A DNA stretch of 64,000 nt from Akkermansia muciniphila (GTDB taxonomy: Bacteria > Verrucomicrobiota > Verrucomicrobiia > Verrucomicrobiales > V1-33): contig CAMAUV010000008.1 of assembly GCA_945861415.1 (NCBI GenBank), positions 1-64,000 of the forward strand, given 5' to 3'. The stretch's first letter is position 1. Every line of letters starts with the position of its first letter. Shown piece after piece: positions 45,013 through 54,482 of this stretch. The notes under the pieces are model-generated. The model worked only from the letters and a program-made list of their open reading frames with translations, did not search any database and was not told the DNA's origin. The position numbers and the translations under genes were made by a program.

Positions 45013-45468
45013 ATGCTTAAGACCAAAATGAAACGCGCATTCAGCCTCGTGGAAATGCTTCTCGTCATTGCTATCATAAGCATTCTGGCTGCTATGGCCA
45101 TTAGCAATTTCTCAAATGCCTCTCAGGACTCCCGCGACATCATCTCCCGGCAGCAGTTGGCCGTGTTGCAGCAAGCGCTAAACCACCACGTGAACAAAGA
45201 AATCGGCAGAGTCACTAACTCAGGTGGCTCCCCGCAGACAGTCTCTCAAGTCATGATCGCCTACAATGCAAAGGCTGGGCAGCAGCGATTCGACACCCTA
45301 AAACTTTTCCTTGATGACTCGCTCTGGTCGGGTCCGACGGGGACGGAGAATCTTCAGTTCAACTTATCTACCCAGAGGATAACCACCAAGGCCATGCGCG
45401 ATACGAACAACTACATGACCCTTCCCAACTGGGTCTCAGGATCCTTTCCCAAAGTCCAACTCAACTAA
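45013..45468 (+). CDS. Type II/IV pseudopilin, cluster copy 2
   Basis: About 151 residues from ATG 45013 (MLKTKMKRAFSLVEM); ATG 45028 is an equally good start. The prepilin site is KRA-FSLVEMLLVIAIISILAAMAI, with Ala in place of the usual Gly before Phe and Glu at +5. The soluble part has a helical segment (IISRQQLAVLQQALNHHVNKEIG) followed by a beta-rich end with LPNWVSGSFP. It is likely a minor pseudopilin. It is followed by two similar genes at short spacing. Confidence 0.88.
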   Translation: MLKTKMKRAFSLVEMLLVIAIISILAAMAISNFSNASQDSRDIISRQQLAVLQQALNHHVNKEIGRVTNSGGSPQTVSQVMIAYNAKAGQQRFDTLKLFLDDSLWSGPTGTENLQFNLSTQRITTKAMRDTNNYMTLPNWVSGSFPKVQLN

Positions 45469-45501
45469 TTCGCACCGGCCAACCTTTACCATTATGAGAG
45501 A

Positions 45502-45897
45502 ATGACTCGCTCCAGCAAAAAATCCTCCGGCTTTTCACTCGTTGAAGTGCTCGCAGCCGTGGCCATCATCGGCATTCTCGTTTTCATCGCCATCCCGAAC
45601 GTCGTGCAATCCCGGCGGGATGCCGAAGAGCACTTCGCCATCGCCCGGGCTGAGGCCCTGAATTCTGCCGTCAGCCAGTATATTCAGTCCGTGGGCCGCG
45701 GCAACGCCGGCACGACATGGACGGGCAAAGACAACGCTGAAAAATACGCTCTGGTGAAGGGCTATCTGGCCTATTCTCCTGCAACCGTGGGCAGCTATAT
45801 GCCTAATGGGTATACCTACAACTTTGGTTTCACGCCGGATACCAAGGTCACCATCACAAGAGGCAGCGGCACCAGCGCGGAATCCATTTTCTACTAA
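45502..45897 (+). CDS. Type II/IV pseudopilin, cluster copy 3
   Basis: 131 residues. The prepilin site is SSG-FSLVEVLAAVAIIGILVFIAIP, fully canonical. Mature residues 25-75 form the amphipathic helix (VVQSRRDAEEHFAIARAEALNSAVSQYI), then a compact Gly/Thr/Tyr-rich beta region ending TSAESIFY. It lies 33 bases after copy 2 and 34 before copy 4, so the three are probably one transcript with the ATPase gene. No cysteines. Confidence 0.92.
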   Translation: MTRSSKKSSGFSLVEVLAAVAIIGILVFIAIPNVVQSRRDAEEHFAIARAEALNSAVSQYIQSVGRGNAGTTWTGKDNAEKYALVKGYLAYSPATVGSYMPNGYTYNFGFTPDTKVTITRGSGTSAESIFY

Positions 45898-45931
45898 GCT
45901 CCTGTACTAGAACCGCATCCTAGGCAATTAT

Positions 45932-46417
45932 ATGCTCCAAACGCTCATCCAACGGAAGCCTCGCGCCGGTTTCAGCTTTGTTGAATTGATCATCACCCTT
46001 GCCATCATGGGCTTGCTGGCTGCCGTCGCCATTCCAGTATATTCGAACGTGACGAAATCTTCCGGGGAGACGATCGCCACGGACCACGTGGAGAGCCTGA
46101 ACCGGGCGGTGGCAAAGTTTTCCCAGAACTGCTGGAGGCTGCCCTCCCCGGCGGATAACTCGGTCACCACCGATGAGTTTGTGGTTCTGCGGAGCATTCA
46201 ATACAGGTTCCCGATATCCAATCCCAAAGTCGGATCACCCTATTTCGACCCACGATACAACCCAACCGCATCCTCCAGCACGAATGATCTGCGGATTCGC
46301 TGGAACGGCACTGGTTTCGAACTGCTCAAGACCGGGACAGCCGGAAGCGGACTGCGATACAACGGCGGCAACGAATACACGCCCCCCTCCAGTTTCCCGA
46401 ATGGCTACCAGCCTTGA
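45932..46417 (+). CDS. Type II/IV pseudopilin, cluster copy 4
   Basis: 161 residues. The leader is ten residues long and the site RAG-FSFVELIITLAIMGLLAAVAIP is canonical, with Glu at +5. The soluble part contains TDHVESLNRAVAKFSQNCWRLPSPADN, a single Cys, and a C-terminal half with strand-turn pattern. It is the longest of the four and may be the minor pseudopilin that caps the filament, but the sequence does not prove this. The ATPase gene starts 47 bases downstream. Confidence 0.92.
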   Translation: MLQTLIQRKPRAGFSFVELIITLAIMGLLAAVAIPVYSNVTKSSGETIATDHVESLNRAVAKFSQNCWRLPSPADNSVTTDEFVVLRSIQYRFPISNPKVGSPYFDPRYNPTASSSTNDLRIRWNGTGFELLKTGTAGSGLRYNGGNEYTPPSSFPNGYQP

Positions 46418-46464
46418 ACAGCTTCCTAAGAACAGCCGCCACACTCCTTTTTCACCTGTAAAAA

Positions 46465-48657
46465 ATGCCGACCAATCCAGCCAACATCTTACCCGCCGTG
46501 TCCTCCCGCTATCCAGTCGAGGATTCGAGCGGCATGGAAGATAACTTCTGGAACAAAGTAGCAGAAAGAGGCCGATTCCCTGCCCCGGCTCCAGTTGCCC
46601 GTCCGGACAAGGTGGACATTGAGCAACTTGCCTCCTCCATTTCCGTTGCGCCGGTCAAACTGCCTCGCGGAACCTGTTCCATACCTGCGGAAAACCTCCT
46701 GCGCCTTCTTGGCCGTAAACCACGCACATCGGAGCCATGGATACCAGTAGGCACCCTTGGTCCACTGCTGATCATGGCGCACTGCCGCACGGATTCTGAT
46801 GACTTTTGGGGCGTCCCAAAGGCGCTCACAGTGCCCATCATGATCGATGTCGCCCAATACGATTCAATCCTCAAAGATCTCTGTTCCCGCATTGGCCATA
46901 AACCTCTGGCTGATTCCAATCCAGTGGAAAACCTGCCGGCACCGCCCGTCGGCGAACCGAAGGCGGCACTGCGCTGGTTCACCGAGAACTACCCGCTCAG
47001 CCAGGATGAGAAAGAAAAAATGATGCGGCTTTACGAGGAGAACGAGAACAAGCCGCTCGCTTCCCTCGATGACCTCAAGTTCCTCCCCCGCCATTACAAC
47101 GCGGCCATCCTCCGCATCGCTACCGGACAACTGGCGTTCAATCCGGAGGAGGCTCCCTCACAAAACATGTTCCCGGACACGCTCTTGGACAAGCATACCG
47201 TTTTCCCTCTCTACTGCGGCAGGCGCCATGTATACATGATGTCTCCGGTGACTTCGAACTATGCGTTCGAGGACGAGTGGCTCTCCGGCGGGAACGACCC
47301 CGTCAAAATCATTTCCGTTCTCGCCGATCCGGCCGCCATCCGCGCCGCTATTGCCCGCAACCGCAGTAAGGCCGCCCGTGAAACCAGCGGCACGAAGGTC
47401 GGGGAACTGACCTACTCGGACACCCAGAGCATGGTGGAAATCGACCCGGTCGATATCTCCCGAATCAACCCGGCAAATCCCAATAATACCGCCGAGCAAC
47501 TGGTCCAGTGGGCGATCTACCGTGCGCTGACGATGCGCGCGTCCGACCTTCACATTGAGAAATTCTACAACACCGCCCGATTCCGCGCCCGCATCGACGG
47601 CGAACTGGTAGTCATTCATTCCTGCTCAGAGGAAAGCCTCCCTCGCTACATCGCGATGATCAAAAACTGGGCCAACCTAGGCCAGGAGCGCCAGACCTGT
47701 CAGGACGGTCGCTTTGCAATGCGCATCGGCCAGCGCCGCGTGGACGTCCGGGTCGCTGCCGTGCCCCACCGCAAAGAGTTCCAGAAGATCATTATGCGCT
47801 TCCTAGACAAACAGGACGGCATCCGCAAACTCAGCGAGCTCAATCTCGGCCCGCGCCAGACGAGCATCATCAAAAGTGTCATGGGACGCGACCAAGGACT
47901 TGTGCTCGTCACCGGTCCCACCGGCTCCGGCAAGACCACCACGCTCTACGCCTTTCTCAATTCGATCAACGATGACAACATCAACATCCAAACGATCGAG
48001 GACCCCATTGAATATGAAATCGAGGGCATTAATCAAACGCAAACGGACGCCTACCATGATCTGACTTTTGCCAATGGTCTGCGGGCACTGCTCCGGGCCG
48101 ACCCCGATGTCATCCTCATCGGTGAATCCCGGGACGGAGAAACTGCCGGTGCCGCCATCAATGCAGCGCTCACCGGACACTTGGTGCTCACCACTTTGCA
48201 CGCCAACGACTCCCTGCGCGCCATCTCCCGTTTGCTCAGCATGGGTGTGGAACCTTATCTACTCGCTGACGCACTGTGCATGAGTCAGGCCCAGCGTCTC
48301 GTGCGCCGCCTTTGCCCCTACTGCAAGCACCCGCTGCCTGCGAGCCAGGAGGTCCAGGACTTCCTCTACCATCAGGGAATCATCACCGAACCAATCACTG
48401 AACCCATTTACCAGAAAGTGGGCTGTGAGGAATGTAATGGCACGGGCTACACCGGACGGATCGCCCTCATGGAAGTTGCCCTCATCACAGCCGAACTCTC
48501 CACCCTCATCGCCACGCGAGCCCCGGTGAATGAGTTGCGAAAAGTCGCAGTGAAAGATGGATTCAAGTCGCTCTATCAGGAAGGGTTGATCCAAGTCCTT
48601 GGCGGCCACACCACCTTCGATGAGATCAACTGCCTGAGCTATACGGCTATGGAGTAA
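46465..48657 (+). CDS. GspE/PilB-type assembly ATPase
   Basis: 730 residues. The C-terminal motor is complete: Walker A GPTGSGKTTTLYAF at about 484-492, the Asp box DPIEYEIEGINQTQ, Walker B-type DPDVILIGESRD, and the His-box region HLVLTTLHANDS. A zinc module follows (CPYC near 617, then CEECNGTGYTGR). N-terminal residues 240-335 resemble a degenerate MshEN/T2SSE_N domain (LDKHTVFPLYCGRRHVYMMSP). Residues 1-230 are unusual, with a Pro-rich start and no family match. It would power assembly of the pseudopilins encoded just upstream. No inner-membrane platform (GspF) or secretin is in the window. Confidence 0.95.
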   Translation: MPTNPANILPAVSSRYPVEDSSGMEDNFWNKVAERGRFPAPAPVARPDKVDIEQLASSISVAPVKLPRGTCSIPAENLLRLLGRKPRTSEPWIPVGTLGPLLIMAHCRTDSDDFWGVPKALTVPIMIDVAQYDSILKDLCSRIGHKPLADSNPVENLPAPPVGEPKAALRWFTENYPLSQDEKEKMMRLYEENENKPLASLDDLKFLPRHYNAAILRIATGQLAFNPEEAPSQNMFPDTLLDKHTVFPLYCGRRHVYMMSPVTSNYAFEDEWLSGGNDPVKIISVLADPAAIRAAIARNRSKAARETSGTKVGELTYSDTQSMVEIDPVDISRINPANPNNTAEQLVQWAIYRALTMRASDLHIEKFYNTARFRARIDGELVVIHSCSEESLPRYIAMIKNWANLGQERQTCQDGRFAMRIGQRRVDVRVAAVPHRKEFQKIIMRFLDKQDGIRKLSELNLGPRQTSIIKSVMGRDQGLVLVTGPTGSGKTTTLYAFLNSINDDNINIQTIEDPIEYEIEGINQTQTDAYHDLTFANGLRALLRADPDVILIGESRDGETAGAAINAALTGHLVLTTLHANDSLRAISRLLSMGVEPYLLADALCMSQAQRLVRRLCPYCKHPLPASQEVQDFLYHQGIITEPITEPIYQKVGCEECNGTGYTGRIALMEVALITAELSTLIATRAPVNELRKVAVKDGFKSLYQEGLIQVLGGHTTFDEINCLSYTAME

Positions 48658-48667
48658 GCGGCCCTTT

Positions 48668-48696
48668 TGATGGCGCGGTCAACCACGCCGCCATCA
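48668..48696 (+). terminator. Hairpin after the assembly ATPase gene
   Basis: TGATGGCG (48668-48675) pairs with CGCCATCA (48689-48696) around a 13-base loop. It lies just after the stop of the ATPase gene. There is no U tract, so it is a weak terminator or attenuator at best. Confidence 0.4.
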
Positions 48697-48838
48697 GGCA
48701 ATTCCCTAAACAATTGTGAGGAATCCCGACTTGCGGCTTACCCCCCTTGCCGTACTATCAGACGAGAGGGTTTTCACCGGCATCCCGCATCGGGGGCGTA
48801 GTTAAGGTGTCGGCCCTACGCACCCATTTCCTCAAGCC

Positions 48839-51616
48839 ATGACCCGATCAATCCTCATCCTCAGCTTTACTGCGCTAACGGTTTCCGCAGACGACGCTTT
48901 TTTCAAAGAAAAGGTCCAGCCTCTCCTTGAACAAAACTGCGTTGGCTGCCACAATCCGGAAAAAGCTAAGGGCAAGTTGCTAATGCACACTGCCGAGGGC
49001 ATCGGCAAAGGCGGCGACGGAGGTGCCGCCACCGTCGCCGGCAAACCGGACGAGTCCTCCATAATTCAGCGCATCAATCTTCCCAAAGACCACGATGACA
49101 TCATGCCTCCTGAGGGCGAACCGCTCACTACCGGGGATATTGACATTCTCAGGAAATGGGTCACCGACGGGGCCAAATGGCCGGAAGGAGTGACCCTGAC
49201 CGCGGCAAAGAAATCACCCACCGAGGTCAAATCCGCGAAGGAAACCACCACTAAACTACGCAGCTTGGCCGCCTACCCGGACACCATAACACTGGAAACG
49301 GCTAGGGACTTTCACTCATTTGTGGCCGTGGCCACCTTCGAGGACGACGTCACCCAAGACGTGACCGCGAAAGCAAAGATATCTCTCGCCGATCCCGCGG
49401 TGGCAAAGCTCGACGGGTTCAAACTCCTGCCTCTCAAGGACGGCGTGACCACACTCACCGTGGAATGGCTGGACAAAAAAGTCGACATCCCGGTGACCGT
49501 CAAGGATGCCGCAAAAGACCGTCCCGTCAGTTACAGCATGGACGTCATGCCGGTTTTCATGAGGGCCAACTGCAACACCGGCTCCTGCCACGGTTCGGCG
49601 CGCGGGCAGGACGGCTTCAATCTCAGTCTCTTCGGCTTTGATCCAGTAGGCGACCACTTCCGACTCACCAAAGAAATCGCCGGCCGCCGTCTCAATATGG
49701 CGCTGCCTGAAGAAAGTCTGCTGATAACAAAATCTATCAATTCCGTGCCCCACACCGGAGGCAAGAAAATGGAAAAGGACTCCCCGATGTATAAATCGCT
49801 GGTGGAGTGGATTACTAACGGTGCCGCCGAGGACAGTGCCACGGCTTCAAAAGTGGTCGGTGTGGACATTTTCCCGAAAAGTGCCGTGCTCGAAGGAGCA
49901 GACTCAAAACTCCGGTTCACAGTACGCGCCCGTTATGCCGACGGCCATGACCGAGACATCACTCCGCTCGTGGTCTTCTTTTCCAATAACGACCCCACCG
50001 CCAAGGCTTCTCCCGACGGCACCGTCACGGCAGCCGCTCGCGGCGAAGCCTTCGTCATGGCCCGTTTTGACGTCTTCACCGTTGGCAGCCCCGTGATCGT
50101 TATTCCCGATGGATTGAAATACACCAAACCGGAATTCCCGGCGAACAATTACATCGACGCCTTTGTAGCGGACAAACTCCACCGCCTGCGCATCCTGCCC
50201 AGCGAGCCATGTGATGATGAATCTTTCCTCCGCCGCGTGTCGCTGGACATTATTGGCACTCTGCCCACCGAAGAGGAATACACTAACTTCATGGCTGACG
50301 CCTCTGCGGACAAGCGCTCCAAACTCGTGGACGAACTGCTGAATCGCAAAGAGTTCACCGAAATCTGGGTCATGAAGTGGGCCGAACTGCTTCAAATCAA
50401 AACCAACAATACCAATCAGGTTAGCTACAAGGCCACCCTTCTGTATTTCAACTGGCTCAAGGACCGCATCTCCCAGAATGTTCCGTTCAACAAGATCGTC
50501 CAGGAACTCCTCGCGGCTGACGGCGGAACCTTCACTAATCCCGCCACCAATTATTATCAGATTGAGCGGGATACCCTCAAGGTTTCGGAAAACGTCGCTC
50601 AGGTCTTTATGGGCATGCGCATGCAGTGCGCACAGTGCCACAACCACCCGTTCGACCGCTGGACCATGAACGATTATTACGGCTTCGCCTCCTTCTTCAG
50701 TCAGATCGGGCGCAAACAGGCCGAAGACCCCCGCGAAACCGTCGTCTACAACAGCGGTGGCGGCGAAGTGAACCACATCGTCACCAAAGCTCCCCAAAAG
50801 CCCAAATTCCTTGGAGCCGCAGAGCCGGACACCGCAGGAAAAGATCGACGCAAGATCCTCGTCGAGTGGCTTGCCAGTCCGCAAAATCCATACTTCGCGA
50901 CAAATCTCTCCAACATCACATGGCAGCACTTTTTCGGTGTGGGCATCATTGAACCCGTAGATGACGTCCGCATTTCCAACCCCGCCAGCAACCGCGAGTT
51001 GCTCGACGAGTTGGGCAAAAAACTCACGGAATATAACTACGACTTCAAACGCCTCGTCCGCGACATCTGCACCAGCCGCACCTATCAGCTCAGCAGCCGG
51101 GTGAATGAAAGCAACGAAGGCGACAAAAAGAACTTCGCCAAAGCCATCCTTCGCCGCCAGCGCGCAGAGGTCATGCTCGACAGTATCAGCAGTGTCACGG
51201 ATACGCGGAACAAATTCCAAGGTCTGCCACTTGGAGCCCGCGCTGTACAGATAGCCGATGGCAATGTGAGCACTTACTTCCTGCGCACATTCGGTCGGGC
51301 CGAACGGGCCACGGTTTGCTCCTGCGAAGTGAAGATGGACCCAAACCTCGGCCAGGCGCTTCACCTGCTGAACGGTGATGTCACCCAAAACCGCATCAAC
51401 GAAGGTCAGGTGATCAAAAAAATGCTCGATGCCAAAAAGACGCAGGAACAAGTCTTGGAATCCCTCTACATCCGCTGTCTCTCTCGCAAACCCACCCACG
51501 GGGAAATCAAAGCGACGCTTGAAGCTATCGCCGTCACTCCGGCGGAGACCCAAGCGATTTTTGAAGACACCTTCTGGGCTCTGCTGAACTCCAAGGAGTT
51601 CATGTTCAATCACTAG
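48839..51616 (+). CDS. Planctomycete/Verrucomicrobia-type multidomain cytochrome (PSCyt1, Big_2, PSCyt2/DUF1549, PSD1/DUF1553)
   Basis: 925 residues with a signal peptide. Domains in order: PSCyt1 with heme motif CVGCH at 34-38; a second CNTGSCHG-type site near 242; a bacterial Ig-like Big_2 region (about 340-440); PSCyt2/DUF1549 (about 445-640); and PSD1/DUF1553 to the end, containing CAQCHNHPFDRW (Cys 597). Such proteins are expanded in Planctomycetes and Verrucomicrobia and often sit next to a DUF1501 protein; here the next gene is different and DUF1501 is missing. Role unclear, probably envelope electron transfer linked to degradation. The DUF1549-type CAQCHNH likely binds heme too. Confidence 0.93.
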   Translation: MTRSILILSFTALTVSADDAFFKEKVQPLLEQNCVGCHNPEKAKGKLLMHTAEGIGKGGDGGAATVAGKPDESSIIQRINLPKDHDDIMPPEGEPLTTGDIDILRKWVTDGAKWPEGVTLTAAKKSPTEVKSAKETTTKLRSLAAYPDTITLETARDFHSFVAVATFEDDVTQDVTAKAKISLADPAVAKLDGFKLLPLKDGVTTLTVEWLDKKVDIPVTVKDAAKDRPVSYSMDVMPVFMRANCNTGSCHGSARGQDGFNLSLFGFDPVGDHFRLTKEIAGRRLNMALPEESLLITKSINSVPHTGGKKMEKDSPMYKSLVEWITNGAAEDSATASKVVGVDIFPKSAVLEGADSKLRFTVRARYADGHDRDITPLVVFFSNNDPTAKASPDGTVTAAARGEAFVMARFDVFTVGSPVIVIPDGLKYTKPEFPANNYIDAFVADKLHRLRILPSEPCDDESFLRRVSLDIIGTLPTEEEYTNFMADASADKRSKLVDELLNRKEFTEIWVMKWAELLQIKTNNTNQVSYKATLLYFNWLKDRISQNVPFNKIVQELLAADGGTFTNPATNYYQIERDTLKVSENVAQVFMGMRMQCAQCHNHPFDRWTMNDYYGFASFFSQIGRKQAEDPRETVVYNSGGGEVNHIVTKAPQKPKFLGAAEPDTAGKDRRKILVEWLASPQNPYFATNLSNITWQHFFGVGIIEPVDDVRISNPASNRELLDELGKKLTEYNYDFKRLVRDICTSRTYQLSSRVNESNEGDKKNFAKAILRRQRAEVMLDSISSVTDTRNKFQGLPLGARAVQIADGNVSTYFLRTFGRAERATVCSCEVKMDPNLGQALHLLNGDVTQNRINEGQVIKKMLDAKKTQEQVLESLYIRCLSRKPTHGEIKATLEAIAVTPAETQAIFEDTFWALLNSKEFMFNH

Positions 51617-51633
51617 ACATTGTCTCTACACAA

Positions 51634-51648
51634 AACCGCTCGGCGGTT
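51634..51648. repeat. Short hairpin after the cytochrome gene
   Basis: AACCGC (51634-51639) and GCGGTT (51643-51648) with a TCG loop. A 6-bp stem between two convergent genes, without U tract; too short to call a terminator. Confidence 0.3.
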
Positions 51649-51698
51649 CGACAAAGCAGCACGGCAAAAGAGAGTGTAGATGCGCCACCCCAAACAAA

Positions 51699-52304
51699 CT
51701 ACGGCGCGTTATCCGGAACCCCGCCGCTATTGTCGGGCTGAGGAACAGGCTGAACATCTTCCGGAACGGAATTTTCTTGCGGTAGGGCTACGGGCGGAGG
51801 GGCGTCTCCCGCGCCCGGTGCCAGCGGAGGATGGAGAGTGGGCCGAGTGAGCCTGCTCCTTCTTTTGTTGAGCCCATAAGTCAGAATCCCGCTGCCGACC
51901 TTGCTTACGGAGCCGATCAACCTGCGCGTGTGCTCTTTACGCTGCCCAGCGGTGAATCCTTTGAGAAATTTTCCCCGCTCGACAACCAGGACTTGATGCT
52001 CTGACCTTATGGTATTAAGAGCTTCGTCTGTTTGCTGATCCGCCGGCAACTTGAGGAATGCATCCCAGCGCTGCGCCAGTTCGTCCGCCTTTCCTGTAAA
52101 TGTCTGGATTTCCTCAGATGAAATCATAGCCACCTCTTGGGCGGGCGCCACTGTTCCCGCAAGAATGGCGGTCCGGCGGCCTGAATCCGGCACCATGCGC
52201 TTCGAATCTGGCCCCTGCGGTGTTACCGGCGAAGCGGGCTTCTCTTCCGCTTTATCGCAGGCAGAGAAAAGGATCACGGGCAGAAGGAGGATGGCGAATT
52301 TCAT
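51699..52304 (-). CDS. Uncharacterised lipoprotein
   Basis: 201 residues from ATG 52304; an upstream in-frame ATG (52355) would put 17 polar residues before the signal. Lipobox FSAC with the lipidated Cys at 16. The middle (about 60-135) is a helical domain (EEIQTFTGKADELAQRWDAFLKLPADQQ) with a later GYGLNKRRSR-like basic segment, and the C-terminus (140-201) is Pro-rich and disordered. No family is recognised. It is divergent from the kinase-like gene, across a 147-base region. Confidence 0.75.
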   Translation of the reverse strand: MKFAILLLPVILFSACDKAEEKPASPVTPQGPDSKRMVPDSGRRTAILAGTVAPAQEVAMISSEEIQTFTGKADELAQRWDAFLKLPADQQTDEALNTIRSEHQVLVVERGKFLKGFTAGQRKEHTRRLIGSVSKVGSGILTYGLNKRRSRLTRPTLHPPLAPGAGDAPPPVALPQENSVPEDVQPVPQPDNSGGVPDNAP

Positions 52305-52451
52305 GGAGTTTCTTCTAGCCAGTTTAGCCGTAGGTTCAAGCCAGCCGTTACCCAAAATGTTGCCGTTAACGAGGAAAATCCTTTGTCGCCCGCCTCCAAG
52401 CTGCTATATTACCTGATAGACTCGCCAACTTTCGAAATTCCCGCACCCACC

Positions 52452-54470
52452 GTGCCCAGCCAAAACTCCGAGGACACCACTTCCGTGCTGCCAGCCCTTG
52501 CTGTCGGCTCCCCCATTCAGCTCCTGCGCACTCTGGTCGTGGACCCCAACCCGGTCTCGGTTAGCGCCATTCTTTCGCTCCTCGCCGGACGCGGCCATGA
52601 CTTCGCTCACTGTTCCTCCTTCGCCGCCGCCGCGGAAGTGATCAACACAGCTATGCCGGATTGTGTCATGGTCCGGCTCAATCACCAGACCGCTCCGGAT
52701 GCGGCGGAACTTGTGCGCTTCGTCCGTTCCCGCAGCCTGCCGTGCCTTATCACCGCCGTAACCGATGGCGACGAAAACCCTGCCCGCGTAGAGGCGTGGG
52801 TAAAAAGGGGATTTGATGAATTCATGATCGACCCCTCGCGCTCCGGGGAAGATGCCGCCATGGCCCGCCTAGCCATCGCAGAGCACTCCATCCTGCGTCG
52901 GCGGGATCGCGAGCACGTGGACATGGAAGCAGTGCGCCACTCGCGCCGCTACGAAGAAATCTTCCACCGATCGCCGGAAGGCAATCTTGTCATTTCGGCA
53001 CGGGACGGCCTGATCCTTGAGGCCAACGTGGCCGCGGAGACAACGCTCGGTTTTACCCGCGGCGAAATGCTCCAGCGCTATCTCTCGCTGGTGCTGCCGG
53101 ACCTTTTTGACCGCGACGACTATGATCCCCGGGTGCTCTCGGTGAGCGATACCATGCACATCGCCGAGGTGCGCCACCGTCGACCGGACTCCACTTGTGT
53201 GTGGATGGATGTGCTGGTCACCCGCATTCCGTGGACCCCCGGGCAAGCGCTCCTACTAAAATTTCACGACGTCTCCGCCATCAAAGGACGTGAGACCCGT
53301 CGGCTACACGAAGCTCGCATGGACACCGCCTCCCGAGTCATGGCCGGAGCGGCGCGGGAACTGGGCGACTCACTTACCGCCTTGCGCGGCCACCTTGAAT
53401 TGCTCACTCGCCAACCCGCTCCGCGTCAAGAAACCCGCGATCTTTTGCTCAGCGCGCAGCAATCCTGCGACGCCGCCGAAGGCCTCGCACGAAAGCTCTC
53501 GCGCCTCGCCCGCGCTCCCCACGGCAGCGACCTGCGCAAGCGGCCAATGCATTTGAAACAGTCACTTGAAAAGGCCGTTCCTTTTGCCCTGCTTCAGACG
53601 CAGAGCCGTCCGGTGATTCACCTTCCGGAAGACCTCTGGGTGGTTGAGGCGGACGAAGCCGCGATCGAAGATCTCGCTACTCGGATTGCTCAAAACGCCG
53701 CGGATGCCATGGCGGCTAATGGCACGCTCTTCGTGGATGCCCAAAATGTGTATGAACCCACCGCCGTGGTCGGCGTAGCGTCCAGCGTCCTGCTCCGCTT
53801 CCGGGACCAGGGGCACGGCATTCCGGCAGAGCATCTCGGGCGTGTGTTTGATCCGTGGTTTTCCACCCGTCAGGGTCGTGAAGGCATGGGGTTGACCCTG
53901 GCAGCCGCCATCGTGCGCGCCCACGGCGGGCACATTGAAATCGACAGCAACGGCCAGGGCACCACGGTGAGTATCTGGCTGCCGGTCAACCCCGCGCTTG
54001 TCTCTGGCGCGCCCGGCCGGATCGCCGCTCTCCCGGACACTGCAGCTCTGCCCAAAATGCCCTCCCGCCAGAAGCAACGCCGACCGCGCGTGCTCTTTAT
54101 GGACGACGAGGCTCCCATCCGGAATGTGTTGAAGAAAATCCTCACGGCCCACGGATACGACGTCCACTGCACTGCGGACGGCTTAGAGGCTATTGATGCG
54201 TGGAGGCGCGCCCGGGACTTCGGCTCACCCTTTGATCTTATCCTTGTAGACCTCGACGTCCGAGGCGGCATGGGCGGTCAGGAAACCGTGGCCCGGTTGC
54301 GCGGGGAATTCCCAGGGCTCAGGGCGCTCCTTACTACCGGCTACATCGACGACCAGCTCATGGAAACGTATCGCGACCATGGCTTTCTTGGAGTCATACC
54401 CAAACCCTTCCATCTGGACAAACTCGTCCAAGCAATCGGCCGGATCGTGGGCATCAAAGTGGAGGATTGA
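52452..54470 (+). CDS. Hybrid sensor kinase-like protein with Arg in place of the phospho-histidine
   Basis: 672 residues from GTG 52452; a TTG at 52383 would add 23 residues over a TATATT element. Domains in order: an N-terminal receiver-like domain with degenerate sites (DP instead of DD; MVRLNHQ where the phospho-Asp should be), a PAS domain (RRYEEIFHRSPEGNLVISARDGLIL), a dimerisation/HisKA region, HATPase (NAADAMA, RDQGHGIP, GREGMGLTLAAAIVRAHGG), and a C-terminal receiver with intact LFMDDE and DLDVRGGMGG. In HisKA the segment AGAARELGDSLTALRG aligns with AGVAHEINNPLTAIxG, so the His position (codon 53355-53357) is Arg. Classical autophosphorylation is not possible as read. It may act as an ATP-binding scaffold. 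Confidence 0.87.
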   Translation: MPSQNSEDTTSVLPALAVGSPIQLLRTLVVDPNPVSVSAILSLLAGRGHDFAHCSSFAAAAEVINTAMPDCVMVRLNHQTAPDAAELVRFVRSRSLPCLITAVTDGDENPARVEAWVKRGFDEFMIDPSRSGEDAAMARLAIAEHSILRRRDREHVDMEAVRHSRRYEEIFHRSPEGNLVISARDGLILEANVAAETTLGFTRGEMLQRYLSLVLPDLFDRDDYDPRVLSVSDTMHIAEVRHRRPDSTCVWMDVLVTRIPWTPGQALLLKFHDVSAIKGRETRRLHEARMDTASRVMAGAARELGDSLTALRGHLELLTRQPAPRQETRDLLLSAQQSCDAAEGLARKLSRLARAPHGSDLRKRPMHLKQSLEKAVPFALLQTQSRPVIHLPEDLWVVEADEAAIEDLATRIAQNAADAMAANGTLFVDAQNVYEPTAVVGVASSVLLRFRDQGHGIPAEHLGRVFDPWFSTRQGREGMGLTLAAAIVRAHGGHIEIDSNGQGTTVSIWLPVNPALVSGAPGRIAALPDTAALPKMPSRQKQRRPRVLFMDDEAPIRNVLKKILTAHGYDVHCTADGLEAIDAWRRARDFGSPFDLILVDLDVRGGMGGQETVARLRGEFPGLRALLTTGYIDDQLMETYRDHGFLGVIPKPFHLDKLVQAIGRIVGIKVED

Positions 54471-54482
54471 TGCCGCAACGCG

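Noticed and set aside
49904-51613. 569-codon minus-strand frame opposite the cytochrome gene
   Set aside because: Covers a region where the plus frame has clear DUF1549/DUF1553 motifs; a shadow.
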